The notes below the pieces were generated by a model, which was not told where the DNA came from, searched no databases, and saw nothing but the letters and a program-made list of their open reading frames with translations. Shown here one piece after another: positions 16,499-25,000 of a DNA stretch of 46,055 nt. Every line of letters begins with the position of its first letter. Position 1 is the stretch's first letter. Source of the DNA: an uncultured Clostridia bacterium (GTDB taxonomy: Bacteria > Bacillota > Clostridia > Peptostreptococcales > Anaerovoracaceae). The stretch spans positions 1-46,055 of the forward strand of contig CALCEY010000013.1 in NCBI GenBank assembly GCA_937900415.1, written 5' to 3'. Both the position numbers and the translations under genes were made by a program.

Positions 16499-17086
16499 TT
16501 ATTCCTCCAGAAGCTTTTCCATCTCTTCAAGCAGCATGTCATGACCTGTCCTTTTCAATGCGGAAACAGGAATAACTTTATCTCCGCTCCCAAGCTTCAA
16601 GGTGCGCCTGATAACGCTTATACATTTCTGCGCCTCGTTGCGGGATACCTTGTCAGCCTTGGTGGCGACAACTATGCCGTCAAGGCCGTAATGTCTTAAA
16701 TATTCGTACATCTGAATATCCTGAGCGGAAGGAGCATGACGAATATCCACCAGCTGGATGACTTTTTTAAGTCCCCTTCTTTTCTGTAAATATTCTTCCA
16801 TCATAGGCCCCCACTCGCGGCTCATCTGCTTTGAAACCTTCGCATAACCGTATCCCGGCAAATCCACTATTCTAAACTCGCCGTTAATGTTGTAAAAGTT
16901 GATGGTCCTGGTCTTGCCCGGGCTTCCGGATACTCTTGCCAGGCTTTTTCTCCCGGTAAGCAAATTGAGCAGAGATGATTTTCCGACGTTTGATCTTCCG
17001 GCAAAGGCTATTTCGGCCATTGAATCTTCAGGATACTGGCCGGCCTTTACGGCTATAGCTTCAAGCTCTGCGTCTCTTATTATCAT
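16499..17086 (-). CDS. engB: Ribosome biogenesis GTP-binding protein EngB/YsxC
   Basis: A 195-residue GTPase needed for large ribosomal subunit assembly. G1 GRSNVGKSS (30-38), G3 DLPGYG and G4 TKADK are visible. It follows lon by 1 bp, the conserved lon-ysxC arrangement of Firmicutes. Confidence 0.95.
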   Translation of the reverse strand: MIIRDAELEAIAVKAGQYPEDSMAEIAFAGRSNVGKSSLLNLLTGRKSLARVSGSPGKTRTINFYNINGEFRIVDLPGYGYAKVSKQMSREWGPMMEEYLQKRRGLKKVIQLVDIRHAPSAQDIQMYEYLRHYGLDGIVVATKADKVSRNEAQKCISVIRRTLKLGSGDKVIPVSALKRTGHDMLLEEMEKLLEE

Positions 17087-17087
17087 A

Positions 17088-19457
17088 CTACACCTTTGCG
17101 CTTTCTTCCAGTGCGTATTGAAGAGTTTCCACTGCTTTTTCCAAAAGCACGAATTTAAGCTGCTTTCTAACGGACTGCGGAATATCGTCTATATCAGCCT
17201 TGTTGTCCTGCGGCAGCAATATCGTCTTTATTCCCGCCCTGTGAGCCGCAAAAACTTTTTCCTTTATGCCTCCCACCGGCAGAACCTTGCCTCTTAGAGT
17301 TATCTCTCCTGTCATGGCTACGTCCTTTTTTACAGGGCGGCCTGTAAGAGCGGACATCACCGACGTAAAAATTGTAACGCCGGCTGAAGGCCCGTCTTTA
17401 GGCACGGCTCCTTCAGGAACATGAACATGGAGATCATAATTCTTGTAGAAATCCTTTTCTATATTGTACTCCTCAGCTATAGAGCGTATATAGGTTATGG
17501 CAGTTTTTGCCGATTCCTGCATTACATCGCCCAGCTGACCGGTAAGCTGTATGGCGCCGGTGCCGGGGACGAGAGCCGTCTCTATGAAAAGAGTATCACC
17601 TCCGACCTGAGTCCACGCCATACCGGTTGTAACTCCTATTTCTCCGGATTTTTCAACAATATCGTATCTGTATCTGTGCTTTCCAAGATACTTTTCCAGC
17701 GAAGCGGAGGTTATCCTGTAAACCTCGCCTTTCTTGCTCACGATATTTCTGGCTACCTTTCTGCACAGGCTGCCTATTTCTCTTTCGAGATTTCTTACTC
17801 CAGACTCCCTCGTATAAAAATTTATCAGATCTCTTAAAGCTCTTTCTCCCATGGTGAAATTTTTCTTTTTAAGGCCATGAGCCTTCATCTGTTTAGGTAC
17901 CAGGTATCTCTGAGCTATCTTTACCTTTTCCTCTTCGGTATAACCGGACACCTCGATGACCTCCATCCTGTCAAGAAGAGGTCTCGGAATCGTATCCGTC
18001 GAGTTGGCTGTAGTTATAAACATCACCTTCGATAAATCGAACGGGACCTCGAGAAAATGATCCGTAAATTCCTTGTTCTGCTCTGGATCTAAGACTTCCA
18101 ACAGTGCAGACGCAGGGTCGCCTTTAAAATCCGAGCCTATCTTATCCACCTCGTCAAACAGAAATACGGGATTATTTGCTCCTGCGTCCTTAATTGCGCT
18201 TATAACTCTTCCGGGAATAGCTCCGATATAAGTTCTTCTGTGTCCTCTTATTTCCGCCTCGTCTCTTACTCCGCCCAACGACATCCTTACGAATTCCCTG
18301 CCGGTTGCTCTGGCTATCGAGCGGGCTATAGACGTTTTGCCTACGCCGGGAGGCCCTACAAGACATATTATAGGCCCCTTTACAGCCTTTGAAAGATGAA
18401 TGACGGCCAGATATTCAAGTATTCTTTCCTTCACCTTTCCCAGACCGTAATGATCCTCGTCGAGGATTCTCTCGGCTTTTCTCAAATCGGAATTTGTCTT
18501 TGAACTGTTATTCCATGGCAGACTTATTATCGTGTCCACGTAATTTCTGATTACGCCGCTTTCCGCAGAATTAGGCATCATTTTAGTGAACTTGTTTATC
18601 TCTTTTTTTACCTTGTCTGTAATCTTATCATCAAGTTTAAGCTCTGCCAGCTTTTCCAGCCATTTCTGAGCTTCGTCCGCAGCGTCTTCATCAGCTCCCA
18701 GCTCGGACTGTATGGCCTTTAGCTGCTCTTTAAGATAATATTCCTTCTGATTTTGTTTTACGCTTTCCTGAACCTTTTCGCTAAGTTCGCGCTCCAGTCT
18801 CAGAATCTCATTTTCTTTAAAAATCAGAGTGTTTATCAGGATAAGTCTCTGTTTTATATCAAAGGTTTCCAGTATCTCCTGCTTGTCTTCCGTGTCAAGG
18901 TTCAACTGCACCGCTACAGTATCGGCAAAAATCTCCGCATCCTTGAATGCCGCCGCCATATCGTAAGTGTCAGTTCTGGCGCTCGGATTGAGGTTAAGAT
19001 ATTCGTCGAAGGAATTCAGAACAACTCTCTTTAAAGCTTCAACCTCAAGGTCATCCTCAGACACATGATTTTTAGGCACCTCTTCCACTTCTGCCGTTAT
19101 ATATGGTTCTTCCGAAACCACCTGCTTTATCGCTGCGCGGTAGAGCCCCTCCACAAGAACTCTAACGGAATCTCCCTGGATTTTAAGCATCTGCTTAATC
19201 TTTACGACGGTTCCTACTCTATAGTAATCTTCCTCCGTAGGAATAAGAATATTCTCATCTTTTTGGGAGGATACGAAGAGAATTTTATCTTTTTTCATAG
19301 CGGCTTCAAGAGCTTTCACCGACTTTTCCCTGCCTACGTCGAAATGGCTTACGGTCTGAGGGAATACGGAAAGTCCTCTGAGAGGTATGCAGGGCATGAC
19401 AAGTCTTTCATCTTCTTCGCCCTGAATCAAAATTTCTTTTTCTTCTGCTGCTGTCAT
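17088..19457 (-). CDS. lon: ATP-dependent protease Lon
   Basis: A 789-residue cytoplasmic AAA+ serine protease. N-terminal substrate domain, coiled region around 215-250, Walker A GPPGVGKT (368-375), Walker B FLFDEVDK, and C-terminal protease domain with the Ser691/Lys732 dyad (KDGPSAG and GGIKEK). Full length. AGGAGG is found about ten bases before the ATG. It follows clpX across a terminator-like hairpin and precedes engB by 1 bp. Confidence 0.97.
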   Translation of the reverse strand: MTAAEEKEILIQGEEDERLVMPCIPLRGLSVFPQTVSHFDVGREKSVKALEAAMKKDKILFVSSQKDENILIPTEEDYYRVGTVVKIKQMLKIQGDSVRVLVEGLYRAAIKQVVSEEPYITAEVEEVPKNHVSEDDLEVEALKRVVLNSFDEYLNLNPSARTDTYDMAAAFKDAEIFADTVAVQLNLDTEDKQEILETFDIKQRLILINTLIFKENEILRLERELSEKVQESVKQNQKEYYLKEQLKAIQSELGADEDAADEAQKWLEKLAELKLDDKITDKVKKEINKFTKMMPNSAESGVIRNYVDTIISLPWNNSSKTNSDLRKAERILDEDHYGLGKVKERILEYLAVIHLSKAVKGPIICLVGPPGVGKTSIARSIARATGREFVRMSLGGVRDEAEIRGHRRTYIGAIPGRVISAIKDAGANNPVFLFDEVDKIGSDFKGDPASALLEVLDPEQNKEFTDHFLEVPFDLSKVMFITTANSTDTIPRPLLDRMEVIEVSGYTEEEKVKIAQRYLVPKQMKAHGLKKKNFTMGERALRDLINFYTRESGVRNLEREIGSLCRKVARNIVSKKGEVYRITSASLEKYLGKHRYRYDIVEKSGEIGVTTGMAWTQVGGDTLFIETALVPGTGAIQLTGQLGDVMQESAKTAITYIRSIAEEYNIEKDFYKNYDLHVHVPEGAVPKDGPSAGVTIFTSVMSALTGRPVKKDVAMTGEITLRGKVLPVGGIKEKVFAAHRAGIKTILLPQDNKADIDDIPQSVRKQLKFVLLEKAVETLQYALEESAKV

Positions 19458-19480
19458 AGCTTCCTCCTTTCTATTTTTTA

Positions 19481-19509
19481 GAAAACAAGGCGACCTGAGC
19501 CGCCTTGTT
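19481..19509 (-). terminator. Hairpin terminator overlapping the clpX stop codon
   Basis: AACAAGGCG pairs with CGCCTTGTT (8-nt loop), followed by TTTTC on the minus strand. The stem includes the clpX stop codon. It probably causes partial termination between clpX and lon or protects the upstream mRNA 3' end. Confidence 0.6.
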
Positions 19510-20785
19510 ATGAAGCAGTAGCTTCACGTTCTTCCAAAAGTTTGCCGTTTTCCAGCACTAATGCCGGTTTTGCTTTCTTTTCAACTGTTTCTTTTGAGAC
19601 TATACATCTCTTAACGTCTTCTCTTGACGGAATTTCATACATGATCTCCGTCATTATGCCCTCCATTATGCTTCTGAGACCTCTGGCGCCGGTTTTACGT
19701 TCTATGGCCTGCTCCGCTATGGATTTTACGGCTTCATCATCCATTTCAAGTTCCACTCCATCCATGGCAAGCAGCTTTTTATACTGCTTAAGCAGAGCGT
19801 TCTTAGGCTCCTTTATTATTCTCACAAGAGCCTCTCCGGAAAGCTCTTCCAATGTGACCATTACCGGAAGTCTTCCTATAAACTCAGGTATTAAACCGAA
19901 TTTCAGCAAATCTTCAGGCTGAACTTTAGCCAAAAGATTTTCCTCTTCACTTTTCTGCTCCTTTATTTCGGAATTGAAACCTATCACCTTATCGCCCATA
20001 CGGCGCTTTATAATCTTATCAAGACCATCGAAAGCGCCTCCGCATATGAACAGTACGTTGGTGGTGTCAAACTGAATGAATTCCTGGTGCGGGTGCTTTC
20101 TTCCTCCCTGCGGCGGAACATTTGCAACCGTGCCTTCAAGTATTTTAAGCAGCGCCTGCTGCACTCCCTCTCCGCTTACGTCTCTTGTTATGGACGGATT
20201 CTCCGATTTTCTGGAAATCTTATCTATCTCGTCTACATATATGATCCCCTTCTGTGCCTTTTCAACATCGTAATCGGCCGCCTGAAGGAGCTTAAGCAAA
20301 ATGTTTTCCACGTCTTCTCCAACGTATCCGGCCTCTGTCAGCGCCGTCGCATCGGCTATGGCAAAAGGTACGTCCAGAATCTTCGCCAGAGTCTGCGCCA
20401 GCAATGTTTTACCCGAGCCGGTAGGTCCTATCATAACTATATTGCTCTTCTGAAGCTCTACGTCGTCGTCTTTGACATTTTTGCTTTCGTTTATTCTCTT
20501 GTAATGATTGTAAACGGCTACCGCCAGAGCTTTTTTTGCTCTGTCCTGCTCTATAACGTATTCGGAAAGAACTTCGGTTATCTCCTTAGGCTTAGGCAGC
20601 TTATATGCAGTTTCCGCCTTATCGGCTTTTTCTTCTGCGCTTCCCTCTTCCAATATATCCGTGCATATGCGTATGCAATCATCGCATATATAAACTCCCG
20701 GTCCTGCGACCAGTCTGTTTACCTGACTCTGAGGTTTTCCGCAGAAAGAACATTTGAGCTGTTTATTTTCATCATATTTGCTCAT
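19508..20785 (-). CDS. clpX: ATP-dependent Clp protease ATP-binding subunit ClpX
   Basis: A 425-residue AAA+ unfoldase that feeds substrates to ClpP. Zinc-binding Cys12, 15, 34 and 37 at the N-terminus, Walker A GPTGSGKT (120-127), Walker B IIYVDEIDK, and the IGF loop (VIGFNSE) that docks on ClpP. It follows clpP by 25 bp. Confidence 0.97.
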   Translation of the reverse strand: MSKYDENKQLKCSFCGKPQSQVNRLVAGPGVYICDDCIRICTDILEEGSAEEKADKAETAYKLPKPKEITEVLSEYVIEQDRAKKALAVAVYNHYKRINESKNVKDDDVELQKSNIVMIGPTGSGKTLLAQTLAKILDVPFAIADATALTEAGYVGEDVENILLKLLQAADYDVEKAQKGIIYVDEIDKISRKSENPSITRDVSGEGVQQALLKILEGTVANVPPQGGRKHPHQEFIQFDTTNVLFICGGAFDGLDKIIKRRMGDKVIGFNSEIKEQKSEEENLLAKVQPEDLLKFGLIPEFIGRLPVMVTLEELSGEALVRIIKEPKNALLKQYKKLLAMDGVELEMDDEAVKSIAEQAIERKTGARGLRSIMEGIMTEIMYEIPSREDVKRCIVSKETVEKKAKPALVLENGKLLEEREATAS

Positions 20786-20810
20786 ATCTTATTTATTCCC
20801 CCTAAAATCA

Positions 20811-21392
20811 TCATCTGGACTGAATCACTTTGTCTATGAGGCCGTAGGACGCAGCTTCCTCCGCGCTCATAAAATTATCTCTGTCCGTATCTTTCTCAAC
20901 TCTGTCCAGAGACTGACCTGTGTTTAAGGCCAGTATCGAGTTGAGTTTTTCTCTTGTTTTCAAAATCCAGTCTGCATGAATCTTTATATCCTCTGCCTGT
21001 CCTTTTACCCCGCCAAGAGGCTGATGAATCATTATTTCCGCATTAGGCAGCGCCATTCTCTTTCCCTTTGCTCCCGATGAAAGAAGAAATGCCCCCATGC
21101 TGGCTGCCAAACCTACGCAGATCGTCGATACGTCAGGCTTAATGTACTGCATCGTATCATAAATCGCCATTCCTGCCGTCACCGAGCCTCCCGGGCTGTT
21201 GATATATATACATATATCTTTCTCGGGATCTTCTGCCTCGAGGAACAGAAGCTGTGCAACCACGAGGCTGGCCACATGATCATCTATCTCTTCTCCCAAA
21301 AAAATTATCCTGTCTTTCAAAAGTCTGGAATATATATCATATGATCTCTCGCCTCTGCTGGTCTGTTCGATTACATATGGTACTAACGCCAT
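20811..21392 (-). CDS. clpP: ATP-dependent Clp protease proteolytic subunit ClpP
   Basis: A 193-residue serine peptidase that forms a double heptamer. Catalytic Ser98 (GLAASMGA), His123 (MIHQP) and Asp172 (DRDNFMS). I start at the ATG 21392, which has AAAGGGG seven bases upstream; ATGs at 21398 and 21425 are less well placed. It lies between tig and clpX. Confidence 0.96.
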   Translation of the reverse strand: MALVPYVIEQTSRGERSYDIYSRLLKDRIIFLGEEIDDHVASLVVAQLLFLEAEDPEKDICIYINSPGGSVTAGMAIYDTMQYIKPDVSTICVGLAASMGAFLLSSGAKGKRMALPNAEIMIHQPLGGVKGQAEDIKIHADWILKTREKLNSILALNTGQSLDRVEKDTDRDNFMSAEEAASYGLIDKVIQSR

Positions 21393-21467
21393 TTTCATAC
21401 CCCTTTCTCTTTGCACTTTCTGCAAATGTTGTCTTCTATACCGTCAAAATTGTCGCCACTTATACGC

Positions 21468-22751
21468 TTATTTTATAACCGCATTATCGTAGATGAACTT
21501 GATGGCTTTCTTTACCTTGATGTCTTTCTGAAGATAAGTGAGATTTTCAACGCCTATCATTTCCTTTATCTTGTCGGCTGTAGTCTGATACTGCGCCGCC
21601 ATAACGTTTATCTCTTCTTCCATTTCTTCTTCTGAAACTTCTATTTTTTCTGCGTCAACTATGCTGTTTAATATGATTCTCGTCTTAACCTGTCTTTCAG
21701 CGTCAGGTTTTATCTCATCTCTGAAAGCCGCCATGTCTTTGCCTGTAAATTCCATGTACTGGCTCAGAGTAAGTCCCTGATAACGAAGCTGCTGATCCAG
21801 CTCCTGCATCATTCTGCTCATTTCGTCCTCGATCATAACAGCCGGCACTTCCACCTCGTTGGCCTCTACGACCTTTACAAGAGCCGCATCCTGCATCTTA
21901 GTCTCCGCGCTTGCTTTAGCATACTTTTCTAGTCTTTCCCTCGTAGCCTTTTTTAATTCCTCAAGAGTATCATATTCGCTGACATCTTTTACAAATTCAT
22001 CATCTATCTCAGGAAGCTGTTCTTCTTTTACTTCGTGTACGGTACAGTGAAAGACAGCTTCTTTGCCTGCCAGATTTTCCGCATGGTATTCTTCAGGGAA
22101 CGTAACGTTTACGTCCTTTTTATCTCCCGGCTTAGCTCCTTCGAGCTGTTCTTCAAATCCCGGTATAAACATGCCGGAACCGAGCTTAAGTTCCTGTCTC
22201 TCTGCTGTGCCGCCCTCAAACTGTTCTTCGCCCACAAAGCCGGCATAATCTAAAACTACCGTATCGCCCTCTTTGGCTTCTCTTTCAACGCTGACTACTC
22301 TGGCGTTTCTCTTTTGCAGAGCCTCTATATCCTTGTCCACATCCTCGTCTTTTACTTCCTGCTCGACTTTTTCAATTTCAACGCCCTTGTAATCCTTAAC
22401 TTCAACTACAGGATAGCAAGGAACGGTAATAGTTGCAGTGAAACCTTCTCCCTTGGCTATTTTGCTGAATTCGGCGGCAGGGCTGTCGATAACCTCAAGT
22501 TCAAGCTCTGCAAGCGCCTTGGCATAATGTTCGCTGAAAAGCAAGTCTATAGCGTCTTCAAAGAAGATTCCTTCTCCGTAACGTTTTTCTATTATGCTTC
22601 TCGGAGCCTTGCCCTTCCTGAAACCGTCTATCTGGAATTTATTCTTATTCTGCTGATAAGCTTTAATTTGAGCATTTTCAAATTCCTCTGCTGTAAATTC
22701 CATTGTAAATTTAACATCGTTTTTTTCTCTTGAAATAAATGTTGTTTTCAT
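21468..22751 (-). CDS. tig: Trigger factor (ribosome-associated chaperone and prolyl isomerase)
   Basis: A 427-residue protein with an N-terminal ribosome-binding domain (GFRKGKAPRSIIEKRYG signature near residue 43), a middle FKBP-type isomerase domain (about 150-240) and a C-terminal helical chaperone domain. AGGAGG precedes the start. First gene of the tig-clpP-clpX-lon-engB-DUF1232-hpt run. Confidence 0.96.
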   Translation of the reverse strand: MKTTFISREKNDVKFTMEFTAEEFENAQIKAYQQNKNKFQIDGFRKGKAPRSIIEKRYGEGIFFEDAIDLLFSEHYAKALAELELEVIDSPAAEFSKIAKGEGFTATITVPCYPVVEVKDYKGVEIEKVEQEVKDEDVDKDIEALQKRNARVVSVEREAKEGDTVVLDYAGFVGEEQFEGGTAERQELKLGSGMFIPGFEEQLEGAKPGDKKDVNVTFPEEYHAENLAGKEAVFHCTVHEVKEEQLPEIDDEFVKDVSEYDTLEELKKATRERLEKYAKASAETKMQDAALVKVVEANEVEVPAVMIEDEMSRMMQELDQQLRYQGLTLSQYMEFTGKDMAAFRDEIKPDAERQVKTRIILNSIVDAEKIEVSEEEMEEEINVMAAQYQTTADKIKEMIGVENLTYLQKDIKVKKAIKFIYDNAVIK

Positions 22752-22825
22752 TAAAATCTATCCTCCTAAGTTCCGTCAGACAACCTGCAATCTGAATTCC
22801 GTCAATTAACGGACAATTGCATAAT

Positions 22826-22854
22826 ATTATACCTCGAAACAGCAGTAAAGTAAA
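22826..22854 (-). promoter_or_regulatory. Promoter of the tig-clp-lon operon
   Basis: On the minus strand TTTACT (22854-22849), a 17-nt spacer and TATAAT (22831-22826). The start would be near 22819, about 68 nt before tig. I see no CIRCE or CtsR-like operator next to it. Confidence 0.6.
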
Positions 22855-22916
22855 GTGTATCCACAGTCAAATTTGTCAAATTTTGATTATATTTACAGTT
22901 AATCCGAAGGTTAACC

Positions 22917-22971
22917 GGAAAAGGACGTCTTGCAGACTCCGGACAAGTGCCTCGGCTTCTGAAAACGTCCT
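22917..22971 (-). terminator. Terminator after the CYTH-domain gene
   Basis: AGGACGT pairs with ACGTCCT around a long loop, followed by CCTTTTCC on the minus strand. The T run is modest. It separates the CYTH transcript from the tig promoter. Confidence 0.5.
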
Positions 22972-23018
22972 CTGCTCTTATCTTTTATATAACCTGTTCT
23001 GATAAATTCCGATGCGTT

Positions 23019-23654
23019 TTAATCGCATAAATTTTCCTTTCCGATGACTGCCAGGCCTCTCTGAAATTTGCTCAGGTCGCTTTCTTTAAGATTATATTTG
23101 GACGCCAGTCTTCGTCCCATCTCAACCATATCGTCCCTGTCTCCGGAATAAAGCTCGATCTCCAGTTCGGAAATATCAGAACTTCCCGCAGAAGTCCTCA
23201 CTTCTCCCACGTCAAGAGAAACAACGCTTATCGACTTTCCCGTATCTACCATCATCTGCTTACGCATGTATTCAACCTCCATCAAAGGGCGCAGCTCTTT
23301 GTCAGCGGCGATTTCGGCCAGCTCGCCGTATATCTGGCTCCCTTTAAAAACGCTGAGGTTCGGTGAGTTCATAAAATTTTCTTCAACATGAACATTCAGT
23401 TCTCCTCTGATATGAAGTCCGTTTTCGCTGTTTTCTCCCCATTTGAGAGTAGCTACAGGCTTGCCGTTTTCAAGCCTGACCCTGAAAGTCATCTTCTTTC
23501 CGCAAAGCTCCATACTCTCTGTATCGAAGTAGACAGCCTTCATTTGAATTTCTTCTCTTGAGCCCTCCTGTACCAGCTCATCGAGATAATTATCCTGCAA
23601 AATTCTATCTCTGGCCAGCTTATCTTTAACCAGAAATTTAAGTTCCACTTCCAT
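23019..23654 (-). CDS. CYTH-domain protein (inorganic triphosphatase-like)
   Basis: A 211-residue protein from the ATG at 23654, chosen because TTGGAG lies six bases upstream and the protein then opens MEVELKFLV, the EXEXK triphosphate-tunnel signature. Further charged strands (FRVRLENG, ATLKWG, ELEIELYSGD) fit the CYTH fold. Members hydrolyse tripolyphosphate or thiamine triphosphate. It follows dapB by 90 bp; the substrate is unknown. Confidence 0.82.
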   Translation of the reverse strand: MEVELKFLVKDKLARDRILQDNYLDELVQEGSREEIQMKAVYFDTESMELCGKKMTFRVRLENGKPVATLKWGENSENGLHIRGELNVHVEENFMNSPNLSVFKGSQIYGELAEIAADKELRPLMEVEYMRKQMMVDTGKSISVVSLDVGEVRTSAGSSDISELEIELYSGDRDDMVEMGRRLASKYNLKESDLSKFQRGLAVIGKENLCD

Positions 23655-23744
23655 ATTTTTCTCCAATAAAATTTTCTTTAGTACACTTTGAATATTTTTA
23701 GCATATTTTTCAAGTTTAGTCAACTTAAAAAGTATAATGCCGCT

Positions 23745-24371
23745 TCATATTCCCAGCATTTTCTTGCCCTCCTCAAGAGCGCCTGCCGCAAATATTTTCT
23801 TTGAATAGGCCGTATGCGTAATCTCAATTACCTCGTCCTCTAAAGCAAAATATACTTTATGTTTTCCGAAAACCGTTCCCATCCGCAACGAAACAGCCTC
23901 TTTCTCCTCCAGTCCTAAAAGACTGCATAAGGTTTTGGCTGTTCCGCTGGGCGCGTCTGTTTTTTTATTATGATGTATTTCCTCAACCTTAATATCGCAC
24001 ACGCCGTATTCTTCAACAAGTTTTTTACCCTCCTCAGCCAGCTTGTTCATCACCGAAACGCCTCTTGAAAAATTTGTTTTTCTGCAAAGGGGGCATATTC
24101 TTTCAAGCATCCTTATAATTTCCTCATCCTCTTCCGTCTGACCTGTGGTACCCATTACCACGGGAATGTTTCCTCCCTGTTCCCTTGCATATTCGTATAT
24201 TCCCTGTATCGCTTTCGGATGGCTGAAATCTATTATAAGATCTGCTCTTTCATCAGGCCATTTTTTCTCCAGAGGCTCTATCATCTCTATTCTGTCGAAC
24301 GCTCCGTCTTCTTCGGCGCATCTTTTTATTATGCTTCCCATAACTCCTGTCCCGACTATTATTAAAAACAT
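23745..24371 (-). CDS. dapB: Short dihydrodipicolinate reductase family protein
   Basis: A 208-residue protein with the DapB catalytic signature EIHHNKKTDAPSGTAKTL (normal family motif HHxxKxDxPSGTA), GTTG, and an N-terminal nucleotide-binding GTGVMG. Canonical DapB has about 240-270 residues; here the N-terminal Rossmann half is compressed. No other lysine or diaminopimelate genes are nearby. It probably reduces dihydrodipicolinate with NAD(P)H, but a divergent role cannot be excluded. Confidence 0.8.
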   Translation of the reverse strand: MFLIIVGTGVMGSIIKRCAEEDGAFDRIEMIEPLEKKWPDERADLIIDFSHPKAIQGIYEYAREQGGNIPVVMGTTGQTEEDEEIIRMLERICPLCRKTNFSRGVSVMNKLAEEGKKLVEEYGVCDIKVEEIHHNKKTDAPSGTAKTLCSLLGLEEKEAVSLRMGTVFGKHKVYFALEDEVIEITHTAYSKKIFAAGALEEGKKMLGI

Positions 24372-24659
24372 GGCAACTCTCCTTTCATCTTCTACCTAAC
24401 AGAATATGCAAAGGAGTGTAATTATGATTACATATTTTCTTCTGCGGCTTTCCGGCATATACGCATGTCTGTTTATACGACAAAATTCCGCTATATGCTC
24501 ATGCCCCGTCCGCCCGGCCGACTCTCGCCTTTTGTGGGACATCCACCCATCTGCCGTTTTAGCCGACAGATGGATATTATCAGCGCCTACCTGTATAACA
24601 GGTGAACGGATAATAAAAAATCCGCCCAAAAAGTCAGCTTGCGCGGGCGGATTTTAATC
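24372..24659. other. Intergenic region with several hairpins
   Basis: Gene-free by my reading. Contains a CATCTG/CAGATG hairpin (about 24543-24567), a perfect ACCTGT-ATA-ACAGGT hairpin (about 24588-24602) and the strong terminator at 24617-24655. A plus-strand frame from 24423 with AAAGGAG upstream is open to 24656 but runs through that terminator, so I do not call it. Confidence 0.4.
24613..24655. terminator. Bidirectional terminator after the Cys-rich gene
   Basis: An 11-bp stem, AAAATCCGCCC with GGGCGGATTTT, with T runs on both strands. It lies 5 bp after the stop of the minus-strand Cys-rich protein gene. Confidence 0.85.
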
Positions 24660-24920
24660 TTATTTTCTTCTGGCCAGCTCCATTATTTCGCCATACTTTG
24701 ATATAACGTAATCATATCCCTTCGGGCTGTGAGGAATCAAACATCCCGAACAGTCTTTTATCCCTCCGTCCAGATATTTGAAATTGCCTCCGCATTTATC
24801 TCCCAGCGCATAAAGGGGGCAATAACAGAAAAGGCAGTTGAACGACTCCTTATTGCTTGTCTTGTGACAAGGAAAAAATTCGCACTTACTGTTTTGGAAA
24901 AACTTGAAATTTTCACTCAT
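24660..24920 (-). CDS. Cysteine-rich small domain protein
   Basis: An 86-residue protein with eight Cys residues arranged as CEFFPCHK, CLFCYCPLY, CGG and CSGCLIPH, matching the Cys-rich small domain family. The spacing suggests a metal or Fe-S site. It lies 80 bp after the COG2509 flavoprotein gene and is probably co-transcribed, which hints at a redox partner role. Biochemical function is unknown. Confidence 0.82.
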   Translation of the reverse strand: MSENFKFFQNSKCEFFPCHKTSNKESFNCLFCYCPLYALGDKCGGNFKYLDGGIKDCSGCLIPHSPKGYDYVISKYGEIMELARRK

Positions 24921-25000
24921 AATCTTGAACCCTCCTTTTATATTCCTCTCATATTCTTTCCGGCGTCATCGACTCAATATCAATAGCATGACGAAAATAA

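Noticed and set aside
24423..24656. 77-residue plus-strand frame with AAAGGAG upstream
   Set aside because: It runs through several hairpins and the whole bidirectional terminator, and the composition (Pro, Arg, Cys, Ser) does not look like a real protein.
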